Positions 1 to 10,712 of a stretch of DNA of 64,000 nt are shown piece by piece. Within the stretch, counting starts at the first letter, position 1; the number at the start of each line of letters is the position of its first letter. Position numbers and translations under genes: made by a program. The notes beneath the pieces were generated by a model. The model saw only the letters and a list, made by a program, of their open reading frames with translations, was not told the DNA's origin and made no database searches. Source of the stretch: Euglena gracilis. Lineage: Eukaryota > Euglenida > Euglenophyceae > Euglenales. The stretch covers positions 17,058,595-17,122,594 of the forward strand of contig CP154957.1 in the NCBI GenBank assembly GCA_039621445.1, given 5' to 3'.

Positions 1-250
1 CTGCATATCCCCCACCCCTCCTCCAGGCCGGTCCCCAACAGATTGCTTCTGCTGTTTGCACACTTCCTGTACCCCTGCCCATTTTGGGTCTTGCCCGGAC
101 GTGCCCCGGCGGAAGGGGGCTGGCCTCTAGTGGGAACAAATGAAAGAGGACTCAACCCCGTTTCCAATATTGTTTTTGTCCATAAAAATGCATCATGTTG
201 CAAGGTGGACACTTTTCCAAATTTCACATCCCCCCAGGGAGTTATAAGTT

Positions 251-484
251 ATAACCCCCCCAATAGAAGCACGGGGCCGCTACAAGCGCAGGGTCCAAAT
301 AAAAGCGCACCCCCCGCCGCCGAAGGCGGCGGTCCGCTACAAGCACACCCCCCATTTTGATGGGATTTCTAAAGGAAAACAACAAAAATCGCGCAGGTAG
401 GGTCCAAATAGAAGCGCACCCCCCGCCGCCGGAGGCGGCGGTCCCCTATAAGCGCACCCGTGCTTCTATTAGGGGGGGGGTTAT
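251..484. mobile_element. MITE-like element with ~25-bp terminal inverted repeats
   Basis: The left end (ATAACCCCCCCAATAGAAGC, 251-270, then ACGGG) is the inverse of the right end (about 456-484, CCCGTGCTTCTATTAGGGG then GGTTAT). The interior holds two copies of a hairpin, CCGCCGCC-GRA-GGCGGCGG, at about 311-331 and 423-443, each beside AAATARAAGCGCACCCC. There is no coding capacity. Short length, terminal inverted repeats and foldback interior fit a non-autonomous DNA transposon. The superfamily and target duplication are unclear because the flank is also TTATAA-rich. Confidence 0.6.
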
Positions 485-689
485 GTCTGCGCCATGGTGA
501 GGGTTGGGGGCAGACTTCCACATGTAGGAGGGGGGAGAGCGGGATGTCCCTCCCGTCCCGCCGGAGCCCATCGGTATGAGGTCGGTGGTTGGGGGGCGCC
601 GCTCACCCCTCACCTGGGAGGTCAAGGCCATACCATGTCTGAACACCTGCCCCCCACCCCATCCCCCCCGGGGGGGGGGGGGGCGACTG

Positions 690-955
690 ACTGGTTTTTT
701 CAGAGTGACTGACTGGTTTTCTGGCCAAGAGCCCCCCCCCCCCCTGGTGGTGGGGTGGACCCAGAAATGAAAAAGTGGCTGGCCTGGCGCCGAAGGTGCC
801 ATAAAATTTTGAATTTTTGAGACTTTTTGGCAATATTGCGTTGCCAACGTAAGCACATTCAAGACCGTGGCCGATCTCCCCCCCCAGGGGGGTAAAGTGA
901 CTGACTGGTTTTTTTTTGGAAAAAGGTGACTCACTGGTTTTTTTCAGAGTGGAAA
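690..955 (+). repeat. Cluster of dispersed GTGACTGACTGGTTTTT motif
   Basis: The motif (GA)CTGACTGGTTTTTT followed by a C- or G-run occurs near 690, 704, 897 and 927. It recurs in the same orientation near 11125, 12706, 12876 and 12899. The copies are often paired and sit beside GGGGGG/CCCCCC tracts. The role is unknown; it looks like part of a short interspersed repeat. Confidence 0.5.
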
Positions 956-3900
956 GTGACCCCCCTCCCCCCTGGGGGTCGCCAAGCAATGGTATGGAGG
1001 GGTCTGGACCTGTTCCCCTCCCTCAACGTTTGGAGGGTAGTGGACCCACTTTGGCAGATTCTAAAAAAAAACCTGAAAAAACTTCCACTGCTGCGCGCTC
1101 GGAACTACTAAAAAAAATGCCTCCCTCCACTTTTAAGCATATTCATTCATGCGCGTTTTTTTTATGCTTGGGCATTTTTCACTTGAAAAGAACGTTCAAG
1201 AAATTTGAAACATGAGCATTTTTGAAATTTATGTGTAACGAATGAGGGCTTTTCCAACTGGCATCCGGCCCTTTAACCTGCCGAAGAACCGGAAATTTTA
1301 CGTTCTCGAGGTCTTCACACTTTCGCGGAAGTTGGGGGGTCCGACTCCCCTCCATGTTGGGGGGGGGGGTTCGGCTTCCCATATGTCTGTGCACCCCACT
1401 TTCTTCCACCAGGAGAGGGTGGGGTGGGAGCAGGGAACCTCTTGCGCCAGAGGGGACCCTCTCCCTGGGGGGAGCAGCCCCCAGCCGGGCCCAGTGGGTT
1501 GCCATCTCCTGGGGGCGGAGCGGGGAGGGGGGCTCCCTGTGTCTTTGCACCGCAGCCCTCGCCCTCTGCCAAAACACTGCCAGTAGCCCCGGTTCCTCTC
1601 TCCCTGCCTGGTATACTATTCCTCTACGCCCCCCGCTGGGGCTTCGCCCTGCTGACTGACCATCACACACCCTACGGATGCCCCTGCGCCAGGGAGAGCC
1701 CTCCCCAAGTGTTCAGTTTGATTTCTTAAAGGGGCAGTTCCCCTGGCAATGACCACCCAGAAGGGTGTGTAATTTGACATAACTTGACCAGGGGGATGTC
1801 ACCGAGGCCTTCTTGTCATGAAATGCACCACACGGGACTGAATGGGGGGTATCTTAAAAAAGAACATCATCCCAAAGAACCAATTCAAATTGATGGTCTG
1901 AGGATGAATTTTTTGAAAAGAACGCCGGATGATTTGTTGTGTGGTTTACACACAGAGTCCTGTAGCTTCGCGGTGAAAGAAGACGGGACCAAGGTCCCGG
2001 AACCTGCACGAAGCTTGCAAATGCCCCCCTTTCTGACCATCCTGGCTTCTTTGCCCGAAGATTGATGGAAAAGGTACAGTGGCATCCCCCCCCCCCCGTC
2101 TGCTTGCCCCCTCGGGCAACCGTAGGCACTCCAGAGGTACGATGCACTGCTGGGGTCGGGGGCGTGCGGAACGTTTGGTGTCTCAAGCATTCCAGGTTTA
2201 TTCTTTAAGTGTGGAAACCCAGGAGAGGAAGTAGGGTGAACGAGCCGGGAGCGCAACCGTCCCCAGGGGAGTCTCTTGTATTTCTCCCGAATCCATCTTT
2301 GAAAATGGTTCTGACCTCAAAAGGACTGTGCCAAGCCCCCCCCGCCATCCCCAGGTGACCTGTGAATGGAAATCCGCCAGAAGTTTTACCCATCGGGGGA
2401 AGGGGAGTCCACACCTTTTGCCCTCCTTCCCATTGCTGTCCATCAACCCCTGCAGGACGGGTGGCAATGTGGTCACCAGGCTGCAAAAGGATGCCAGACC
2501 ATAGCCCATGCCTCTCCCCCTGCCCCCGGGCCCAGGGGCCCAGGGGCGGGGAGCAAATTGATGTGTGCATTTTTTCTCGCAATTGTCCTAAAGGCCTCCA
2601 TTATCACCCCCCCCGCCCCCGTCTGCCTCAGAGTCAGGGGTCTCTTTTTCAGTTGCCGACCACGCATGTCCAGCCTCCAGCAGATCGCCTCCCCCTCGCC
2701 TCCCAACCCGCACCCTCCGCCCATCGCTCCGGAGGGGACGACCGACACCTCACTCGCCCTTCCTGGTCCACACGACGCCCCGGACTTGCCAAGCTCGTTG
2801 GGACGGGGCGGGGGAGGGGGGAAGCGCAGGGCGGACGCCCTCGCTGCTTTTCCCACCCTGTTGGACGGCGGACCTCCAGCCCGACTGCTGTCGACCTGGA
2901 ATTCGATTGTCCGGATTCGGGCATTCCCTGATTCTTTTTTGATTTCACTGTGCAGGAGGGCAGGACGAAAGGGGCAGGGTTTCCCTAAGGACCGCCCCGT
3001 AAGGACAGGCTTTTGGCCAAAGGGCGGCCAGGTGCCAGACTTGGACTGAAACCAGGTAGAAAATTGAAAGGTCAAAAATCGCATTATCGACGTTTCAAAA
3101 ATTGCACTTTTGACTGGTTTGGCTATGGTCCAAGGATTCACGGAATCAGTTTGTTCCTCAATGCCGACCAGTTTTTGCCAGAGAATGCCTAATTTTGCCC
3201 CTTCTCCGTGTAATATTCATTGAATGTGCTGGGACAGCGGATTTCCTTAAATTCTGGACCGTCCTGCTCTGCTGTTTTCTTTCTCGCCCCCCCCCCCCCC
3301 ACACACGGGCGATGGGCAAGGTGAGCCATGCGCAAAAGGTCCACCGGAACTGCTGACCAGACGCCTTCACACTGCGGCGCCCTGCCCCCAGCCCCGTGTG
3401 CAACGCCGTGCCCCCGTCCACCGTGCCATCCCCACCCGTGCCATCCTTGACCCGCCGCTCGCCGACACTCCCCGGCCCACGTGGGCCCTGCGCTGGGGCA
3501 CCCCGCCGTCCCCAACCCGGCCCCCTTTGTAACAGCCGCCACACCCCGCACGGTTGCGCCGCCAGAACAGTTGCCACCAGCGATGAGTTATTCGGCCCTG
3601 GTTCTGGTGTCTGGGAGATACAGGTGCTTGATGTGACACAACTGCATGTACGGGTTGCCGATTATTTTTTTATTATATTTGAAACATGTGCCCAATTTGT
3701 TCATTGATCGATTGTGCGACCCCTGTGCTTTTTGCCGCCTGGCAATTTCTTCTGACCTTTCACCCCCAAGTCATGGTCAAGGCAGCGAAGTGATTCAATC
3801 TCCCTCAAAAAAAAATAGGACCCCAAACATGCAAACATTTTCAGGTTTTTTTATTATCATTTTTGTGACGATTTCAAATTTCCACTGGAAACATTTTCAA

Positions 3901-5103
3901 TCTGAAAAAATACTGCAGTTTGGATAGCTTTCCCACTGAGACCAATTTCTGGTCAACTTTTATTTTTTTTTAATTCCTTGTTAATAAGTTGGAATACTTT
4001 TGTTGACAACTCAGGTTCCCAAAATTACCAAAGTCATGTTTTTGGGCATGTTTTGGACACCCAGACCCTCCCAAATGCATGCAATCGAACTTCTTTGTTT
4101 TGTGTGTTTTTTGTGTGTGCATTTGGTGCCATTCTTTTGAGGGTCTGTGTCACAGGTTTCCCATGCACTTCGCACGGCACACCCAGTCCGACAGCAAAAG
4201 GAATAAACTCATTTATTACATTTTTTTTGATATGAATTTCTAATGCACACTTTTTTGTAAGTGAATGGGGAGGTTATTTTTGATCAGTGGTAAGAAATCA
4301 TCTGGTGGCACTGTCTTTTTGTTGGGAAAATGACCAGGCCCCCCACCCAGCTGTCCCTCCTGGTCAGCCCACTCGCGCACGCCACGGGCACTGGCAGTGG
4401 CCCCATCTCGCCTGTCCTCCCATCCCTCCGTCTCTCTTCTGAATCAGTGGGGGAACTCCTCCCTCCTTCTCTCTCCTGTGTATCTTTTCGGACCTTCATT
4501 TCCTCTCGGTACTTCCTGACTGGGACGATCGGCCTTGCCCCCCCCCCCCCCCGGAAACGCAGTTCTGTGGCTGGAGCCACAAGGCCAGGGTTTGGGCAGG
4601 TTTTGATTTCTCCGTAACTCCCCGCCAAGCCCGAGATATGGCCGATTAGCGGCCCAGAACAGCGGGGCAGGCTTCCGAATCTGCCGTTTTTGGCCATACA
4701 TAGGTCAGAAAAGTCGAAAAAATTCTTGCCCCAAACGATGTTTTTTTGGTCTGTCTGAGGGAGGGCAGTGCCGCTGTTGCTGAGATCCCGGTCATCCCCT
4801 GAGACCACACACGGAATTTCTCTCGAGGCATTTAGACCCTCTGCCTTGGGGCTTGGCAAGCAAGTCCGCATTCATTGGTCGTATTTGGCGTGGTTTGTAA
4901 AATTGAAAACACAGAAACACAGGCGTGCGGACAAAGGTGATGGAATACACCGCCGAGAACAATACGTTATGGTCCTTTGCAGGAGTCCTCAAGGGGGATT
5001 CTCTGACGCAACCGGGCCACACAGAATGGAATTTTTTTGGGGACATGCGATCTTTCACCCTTTTTTGGGTCAAGGTCTTTCACCCTTTTTTGGGTAGGTC
5101 TCT

Positions 5104-5198
5104 CACTTATAACCCCTCCCTCACTTATAACCCCCCTGGGGGTTATAGGATCCTGTTTAGTGGTTGGCCCTGAGGGGGGGGGGCGGGGTTATAAGTGG
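5104..5198. repeat. CACTTATAACCCC / GGGGTTATAAGTG inverted-repeat element
   Basis: CACTTATAACCCC occurs twice near 5104-5135 and is answered by GGGGTTATAAGTG near 5182-5195. The interior text (TGTTTAGTGGTTGG) recurs at 7086-7178, where GGGGTTATAAGTGG is present again. The 251-484 element has related TTATAACCCCCC ends. This is probably a family of small TIR elements. Confidence 0.45.
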
Positions 5199-5463
5199 GG
5201 GGTCGCTGAGCTCTTATCCCTTTATGGGTAAGAGCGAAGCTTACCACTGGGGGAAAACCCCCCCGAACCCCCCCTCCCCCCCCCTTGGGGCCACCTCGGG
5301 AACTGGCGGATTATCACCATGATTCCGGCCCCGTTCTTTTTTTTTCTTCAGTCGCAAGCGACTGGATTCCTAGTTTCCGAATCACCTGGGTTTGACCCCC
5401 AACTCCCCGCCAGGCCCGAGTTATTCATGCGCAAAGGGGTCCAAACTGGGTAGGATTGGCCAA
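5199..5463 (+). repeat. Left arm of a ~265-bp inverted repeat pair (partner 8862-9127)
   Basis: Read against the reverse complement of 8862-9127, this arm matches through most of its length. Shared blocks in order are GTCGCTGAGCTCTT, CCCTTTATGG, GCGGATTATCACCATGA, GGCCCCGTTC, GCGACTGGATT, CCGAATCACC, CTCCCCGCCAGG and TCCAAACTGGGTA. A partial third copy lies at about 14490-14600, oriented like the right arm. There is no coding content. Confidence 0.75.
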
Positions 5464-5539
5464 CCCCCCTTTTTAAGCCCCCCCCTTTTTAAGCCCCCCC
5501 CCTTTGGACTCTGCTATTTCGGCCAAAAAAATGTCAATT

Positions 5540-5960
5540 TTCAAAATATCTCCAAAATGAAGCAAAAATCAAAAGAAATGTCCGGTGACCTAATTTGAAG
5601 CCCTTGGAACGCCCCATCTGCCGGTATTTTGATTTCCCCGCAACTCCTCGCTTGGCCCGAGATATGCCCGTTTTCGGCCAACGGGCCATTTTGTACACTT
5701 TTTCCACTGTCCGACTTGGCCGTTTTCAGCCAAAATTCGGCCAAAAATCAATAGTTTCAAATTTTTTCCAAAATGAAGCAAAGTCAAAGGAAATGTCCGG
5801 AGACCTAATTTGAAGCCCTTGGAACACTCCATCTACCGGTATTTTGATTTCCCCACAACTGTTCGCGTAGCCCGAGATACGGCTGTTTTTCAGCCAATTT
5901 TGGCCATTTTGTACACTTTTTCTACTGGTGGACGTTTTCGGCCAAAAAAGGCGAAAAATA
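5540..5960 (+). repeat. Two tandem units of a ~220-bp dispersed repeat
   Basis: Each unit contains AAATGAAGCAAA..TCAAA, GAAATGTCCGG, CCTAATTTGAAGCCCTTGGA and a CCCGAGATA..GGC block, at about 5545-5690 and 5765-5900. Further copies lie at about 9465-9610 and 9655-9740, with inverted copies at about 11790-11880 and 14690-14720. It is non-coding. Copy number and length outside the window cannot be judged. Confidence 0.65.
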
Positions 5961-6040
5961 TCGAATTTTTTTTATACCCAAAACCATGCCTCCCGGACCC
6001 GGAAAAAGGGTTTTCGAGCCGAAAATGGGCGTTTTTCGAC

Positions 6041-6646
6041 CATCATGACCAATGATGCCCATCATGACCCATGATGCGCATCATGACCCATGATGGCCAT
6101 CATGACCCGTGATGGCCATGATGCCCATCATGACCCATGATGCCCATCATGACCCATGATGGCCATCATGACCCATGATGCCCATCATGGCCCATGATGG
6201 CCATCATGACCCATGATGGCCATCATGACCCATGATGCCCATCATGACCCATGATGCCCATCATGACCCATGATGCCCATCATGACCCATGATGGCCATC
6301 ATGCCCCATGATGGCCATCATGACCAATGATGGCCATCATGACCCATGATGGCCATCATGACCCATGATGCCCATCATGACCCATGATGCCCATCATGAC
6401 CCATGATGGCCATCATGACCCATGATGCCCATCATAACCAATGATGCCCATCATGACCCATGATGCCCATCATGCCCCATGATGGCCATCATGACCCATG
6501 ATGCCCATCATGACCCATGATGCCCATCATGACCCATGATGCACATCATGACCCATGATGCCCATCATGACCGAGGATGGCCATCATGACCGAGGATGGC
6601 CATCATGACCGAGGATGGCCATCATGACCAATGATGGGCATCATGG
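6041..6646. repeat. 19-bp minisatellite of self-complementary units (~32 copies)
   Basis: The unit CATCATGACCCATGATGCC, with GG for CC in many copies, contains the inverted pair CATCATG / CATGATG. Neighbouring units also form the palindrome ATGATGGCCATCAT. About 606 bp divided by 19 gives roughly 32 units. The last units drift to GACCGAGGATGG. No stable coding frame fits the array. Confidence 0.9.
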
Positions 6647-6930
6647 GTCAAAAAAGTCGAAAAAAATCGAAATAATTTTTTTTTGCCCGAAACGATGTTT
6701 TTTGGCCTCCCGGACCCGGAAAAACTGTTTTTGAGCCGAAAATGAGCGTTTTTCGACCCGCCAGCGCCGCGTTTTGGGCCGCCAACCCATTGACTTCGGG
6801 CCAAACCCGGGTCAAAAAGGTCGAAAAAAATCGAAAAATTTTTTTTTTGCCCAAAACGATGTTTTTTTGGCCTCCCGGACCCAGAAAACCCGTTTTTGAT
6901 CCAAAAATGAGCGATTTTTGACCCCTTGGC
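6643..6930 (+). repeat. Two units of a longer repeat flanking the minisatellite
   Basis: Units at about 6643-6760 and 6808-6925 share GGTCAAAAARGTCGAAAAAA, AACGATGTTTTTTGGCCTCC, CGGACCC and a block ending GAGCGTTTTTCGACC or GAGCGATTTTTGACC. A third unit lies at about 5940-6040, on the other side of the minisatellite, and ends GTTTTTCGACC right where CATCATGACC begins. The minisatellite therefore appears to have expanded inside one copy of this repeat. Confidence 0.65.
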
Positions 6931-7085
6931 CTCCCGTTTCAGGCACAAAACCCTTGCATTTTAGTCCAAAGAGCTCCACGGAGTGGCTGGTCAATGAAGG
7001 GGTGGGGGCGCGCTTATTAAGAGCTCAGCACTATTCAAAACCTGGTTACAGCCTTGGCGGTTCTCTTTGCCTTCTCATGTCTTCC

Positions 7086-7178
7086 GGGGGGGGTATAAGT
7101 CACGGTTTAGTGGTTGGGCCCGAGGGGGGGGGTTATAAGTGGAGGGGGCTATAGGATGGGGGGTTATAAGTGGAGGGT
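7086..7178. repeat. Second copy of the GGGGTTATAAGTGG repeat
   Basis: It contains TTTAGTGGTTGGGCC and repeated GGGGTTATAAGTGG(A)GG, matching 5104-5198. It is non-coding. Confidence 0.45.
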
Positions 7179-8861
7179 CGGGTTTAGACGTTTGAGCCTT
7201 ATATCAAAAGGCTTGCCCCACTTTGGTGAAACACCTCCCCCCAATGGGCCACATTGAAAATTAGCCCCCCCCAAGTTGACTTTTAGCCTAAACTTGCTTT
7301 CTTCATCCCCCCTTTTAGGCATTTTGGCCAGTTTTTCGCATAGCACCTCGACCACCCAAAATTTTTGACAGAAGGTTTTTTCCTCATCTCCTATGGACCC
7401 CACGGGGGCAACCACTTGAAGGATAGTCAGCAGGCGGTCGCCAGCTGGACCAAACCGGTATACACACCCCCGGCCGGGCCTTGCCACGCCACGCCCCCCC
7501 CCCCCCATTGGCCTCCGGCGCTAACTTCCATTGATGGCCCGCCCTCACGTTCGGTTTTTTGGGCAGTTGGTGCTCGGCCAAGCCGATGGGGGTTGGGGAC
7601 CAGCAACCAATCATCAATCTAATTTGTATCTCAAAACTGCATGCAGAGATTTGGTTCAGTTCATTCTCAGGACTCATGGCAGCACAATTTTTGTTCCATT
7701 TGTGCTCCTCTTTTCTTTTGTGAAAGCTCACCAAGTTCTGCCACAGAGCTCTGATATTTCTCTCATGCATAGCCCATGTCTGTGTGGGCGGGACATTGGG
7801 GGTTTTCTTTCCCCATCCAGCACCTCTTTGGCACCCACAGGTTCCCCAATGCCAAGTACTTTGTCCTGGCTTCTTGTTGGCTAACTCCTCACAATCCCCT
7901 AATATGTGTGAGATGACGGAGTGAGATGCAGGCTGGTTATTGAAAAGGGGTTGCTCATTTCAATATGAGCGTGCTTAAGATAAATTAAAGTATATATGTT
8001 TACATACATAAAGTGTAAAAATCAGTTCTCTAAAGGATAAAATATCAACGATTCCAATAAAGGTAAACCAAATAAATTCATAATTTAATATTCACACAGA
8101 TACATATACATGTAAATTCAAATATATACATATATATAATATATATATATATATATAATATATATATATATAAATGTGTAAATCAGAAAAAATGAACACA
8201 AGGACAAAATGTGCCAAAAGTCACACGTTGTGCCGGAAGAAACTGGTGCATATAACTCATGAAGTTTTTGTAAACACAATTTGTCAAATTGTTCTGATAT
8301 TAGAGTCACACAAGTGGACCGATCACCTTGATTTTTTGCCTTTCTTCCCACCAACTGCATTTTGGGGGGTATTTCAGTTTTGATTGATCAGACCTGAAAT
8401 TCAGCGTAAAAAACTCACCCAATGTTCGGGCTAAGTTTTAAAACTAACCCAATCCCAACCATCTGGAAAACAACCTGAAAACTATTGAAACGAGAGAGTT
8501 CTCGGGACGGCCAACACCCGGGAACCGGTGCATCACAGCCTGGGACCGCACCCTCCATTACCTCGTGGGTAGCCCAGGGCTGCACAGGAATCCCCGCAGC
8601 CCTATGGGTGGTGGAGGGGTCAACCCCCCGGGGTTTTTTTTTTTTTAGTCTTGGACCCCTCCCCCGAGGGGGTAGGGTGGGTGGGTCCCTTGGACCCCCC
8701 TCCCCCCGGGGGAAGGGGGTAGGGGCTGGTGGGTATAGCTTTTACGGCGCCAAAGTCGTCGAAAATTTTGAAAAAAACAGTGCTATTTTTATCATTTTTG
8801 GCCATTTTCGGGCAATAGTGGATGGGTCCTTCGGGAACCCCCCCCGGGGAGGGGTTGTTGG
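7179..8861. other. Non-coding stretch with an AT-rich core
   Basis: I recognise no gene. About 7970-8170 is strongly AT-rich and includes a (TA)n tract at 8112-8172. C/G runs resume from about 8630. The open frame at 7531-7884 has no recognisable motif. Confidence 0.5.
8112..8172. repeat. (TA)n-rich microsatellite
   Basis: Interrupted TATATA runs span about 60 bp inside the AT-rich stretch at 7.97-8.17 kb. Confidence 0.85.
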
Positions 8862-9127
8862 CGAATCTTACCCAGTTTGGATCGCTTTGCTGCTGAATAG
8901 CTCGAGCCTGGCGGGGAGTTTGGAGTCAAATGGAGGTGATTCGGTAACTAGAAATCCAGTCGCTCGCGACCGAAAAAAAAATTCGGGAACGGGGCCGGGG
9001 TCATGGTGATAATCCGCGGTTTTCACAGTCTCCCCAGGGGCGGGGGGGGACGGGGGTCCAATCCCCCCCTTTTCTCTGGTTGTAAGCTTCGTCTTATCCA
9101 TAAAGGGAAGAGCTCAGCGACCCCCCC
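8862..9127 (-). repeat. Right arm of the ~265-bp inverted repeat pair (partner 5199-5463)
   Basis: This is the reverse complement of 5199-5463, with matching blocks spread over the whole arm. The arms enclose about 3.4 kb that includes the minisatellite. Whether they are true termini of one element or two inverted copies of a dispersed repeat cannot be decided here. Confidence 0.75.
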
Positions 9128-9841
9128 CACCAGCAGGATGGGGTGCAGGGGTTTTTTTTAAGACCGGGGGGGGGGAGGGGGTCGGCACCCACGCACTGCC
9201 ATTGCCGGGGGTGAGATTTTCGGTCAAAAATCGATTTTTTCGAAAATATCTCAAGAAAACGTACATTATTTCCGGAAATGTCGTTCTGAAGAAATGGAGG
9301 CCCTCTATCCCCTGGAGGCCCTCTATCGCCCCCCATTCGCCATTTTGGCCGCCAACTCGCCTGGCCCGTGTTCCGGTGCACTTTTGCGGCCCAAACCAGC
9401 CATTTTTGGGTGCTTTTTTGCCCGTTTTTGTTTGGTTAAAATCATTTTTTTTCCTTCAAAATTCTCGACAATGAGGCAAAATCAAAGAAAATGTCCGGAA
9501 TGCAAAAATGAAGCCCTTGGAATGCCCTATCCAACCATGGTTTGTTTTCCCCCAACTCTTCGTGTAGCCCGAGTTACGGCCAGTTTTCGGCCCAATTTCG
9601 GCCCATTTCTTGGACCATTTTGGGCTGTTTTTGGGGTCAAAAAATCGATGATTCCCAAATATCTCGGAAATGAAGCAAAATCAAAGGAAATGTCCAGAGT
9701 CCTAAATTGAAGCCCTTAAACAGAACTATCTAGCAGTATTTTGATTTCGATCTGCCGGGTTGTACTTACTGGGACCCCCCCCCAGGGATCCAATTGTTTA
9801 AGGCCGCTATGCACAAAATGTAATATAATATACACAATATG
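9128..9841. other. Non-coding stretch with copies of the ~220-bp repeat
   Basis: Two further copies of the AAATGAAGCAAAATCAAAG / GAAATGTCC / GAAGCCCTTGGA repeat lie at about 9465-9610 and 9655-9740. No gene is recognised. Confidence 0.6.
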
Positions 9842-10287
<446 letters not shown>

Positions 10288-10540
10288 ATGGCAGGTGTCA
10301 AGTTGGTGATATCAAACTTGACACCGGGTTGGGCACTGTACCCTGGGGGTTAGTGAAGACGTATTGTTAGGAAAGTTGGCTGTCGCTCTTAATTTGGGAC
10401 CTTGGTCCACAATCTTAGGCTCTTTCATCCTATTTTGTGTATGGCCTTTCAAAATTCTTAACAGGCAAACTTGGGCCCCCAAGATTGGCTCCCCCAGTTT
10501 TTCCTTCAATCATGGTCAAGTTCCCCGGGGGGGGGGTACA

Positions 10541-10712
10541 TCATCCATCCATCCATCCATCCATCCATCCATCCATCCATCCATCCATCCCTCCCTCCCT
10601 CCCTCCCTCCCTCCCTCCATCCCTCCATCCATCCATCCATTCAGATAGACAGACAGACAAGACTGACCGTCCGACAGACAAAGAGTCAGAAACACAGACA
10701 GACAGAAAGCCA
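10541..10712. repeat. (CCAT)n / (CCCT)n tetranucleotide tract followed by AGAC-rich sequence
   Basis: The tract runs CATC repeats, then about seven CCCT repeats, then CATC again to 10640. An imperfect (AGAC)n stretch follows to about 10712. Confidence 0.9.

Larger units (their letters stand above)
485..5198. other. Non-coding GC-rich stretch, no gene recognised
   Basis: The sequence is dominated by C and G homopolymer runs with short AT-rich patches around 3.8-4.3 kb. Open frames of about 220 codons overlap each other on opposite strands at 2366-3141. They are rich in Pro, Gly, Arg and Ser, resemble no family I know, and are what GC-rich DNA gives by chance. Copies of dispersed repeats occur here, for example an AACTCCCCGCCAAGCCCGAG block near 4615-4640 that recurs near 5400, 5640 and 5855 and in variant form near 9550. 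I see no RNA gene. Confidence 0.6.

Noticed and set aside
2366-3141. Two overlapping ~220-codon open frames on opposite strands
   Set aside because: GC-rich composition, low-complexity Pro/Gly/Arg/Ser content, no motif. Expected by chance in such DNA.
6041-6646. CRISPR-like array or repeat protein gene
   Set aside because: The 19-bp units have no spacers, and the period is not a multiple of three.
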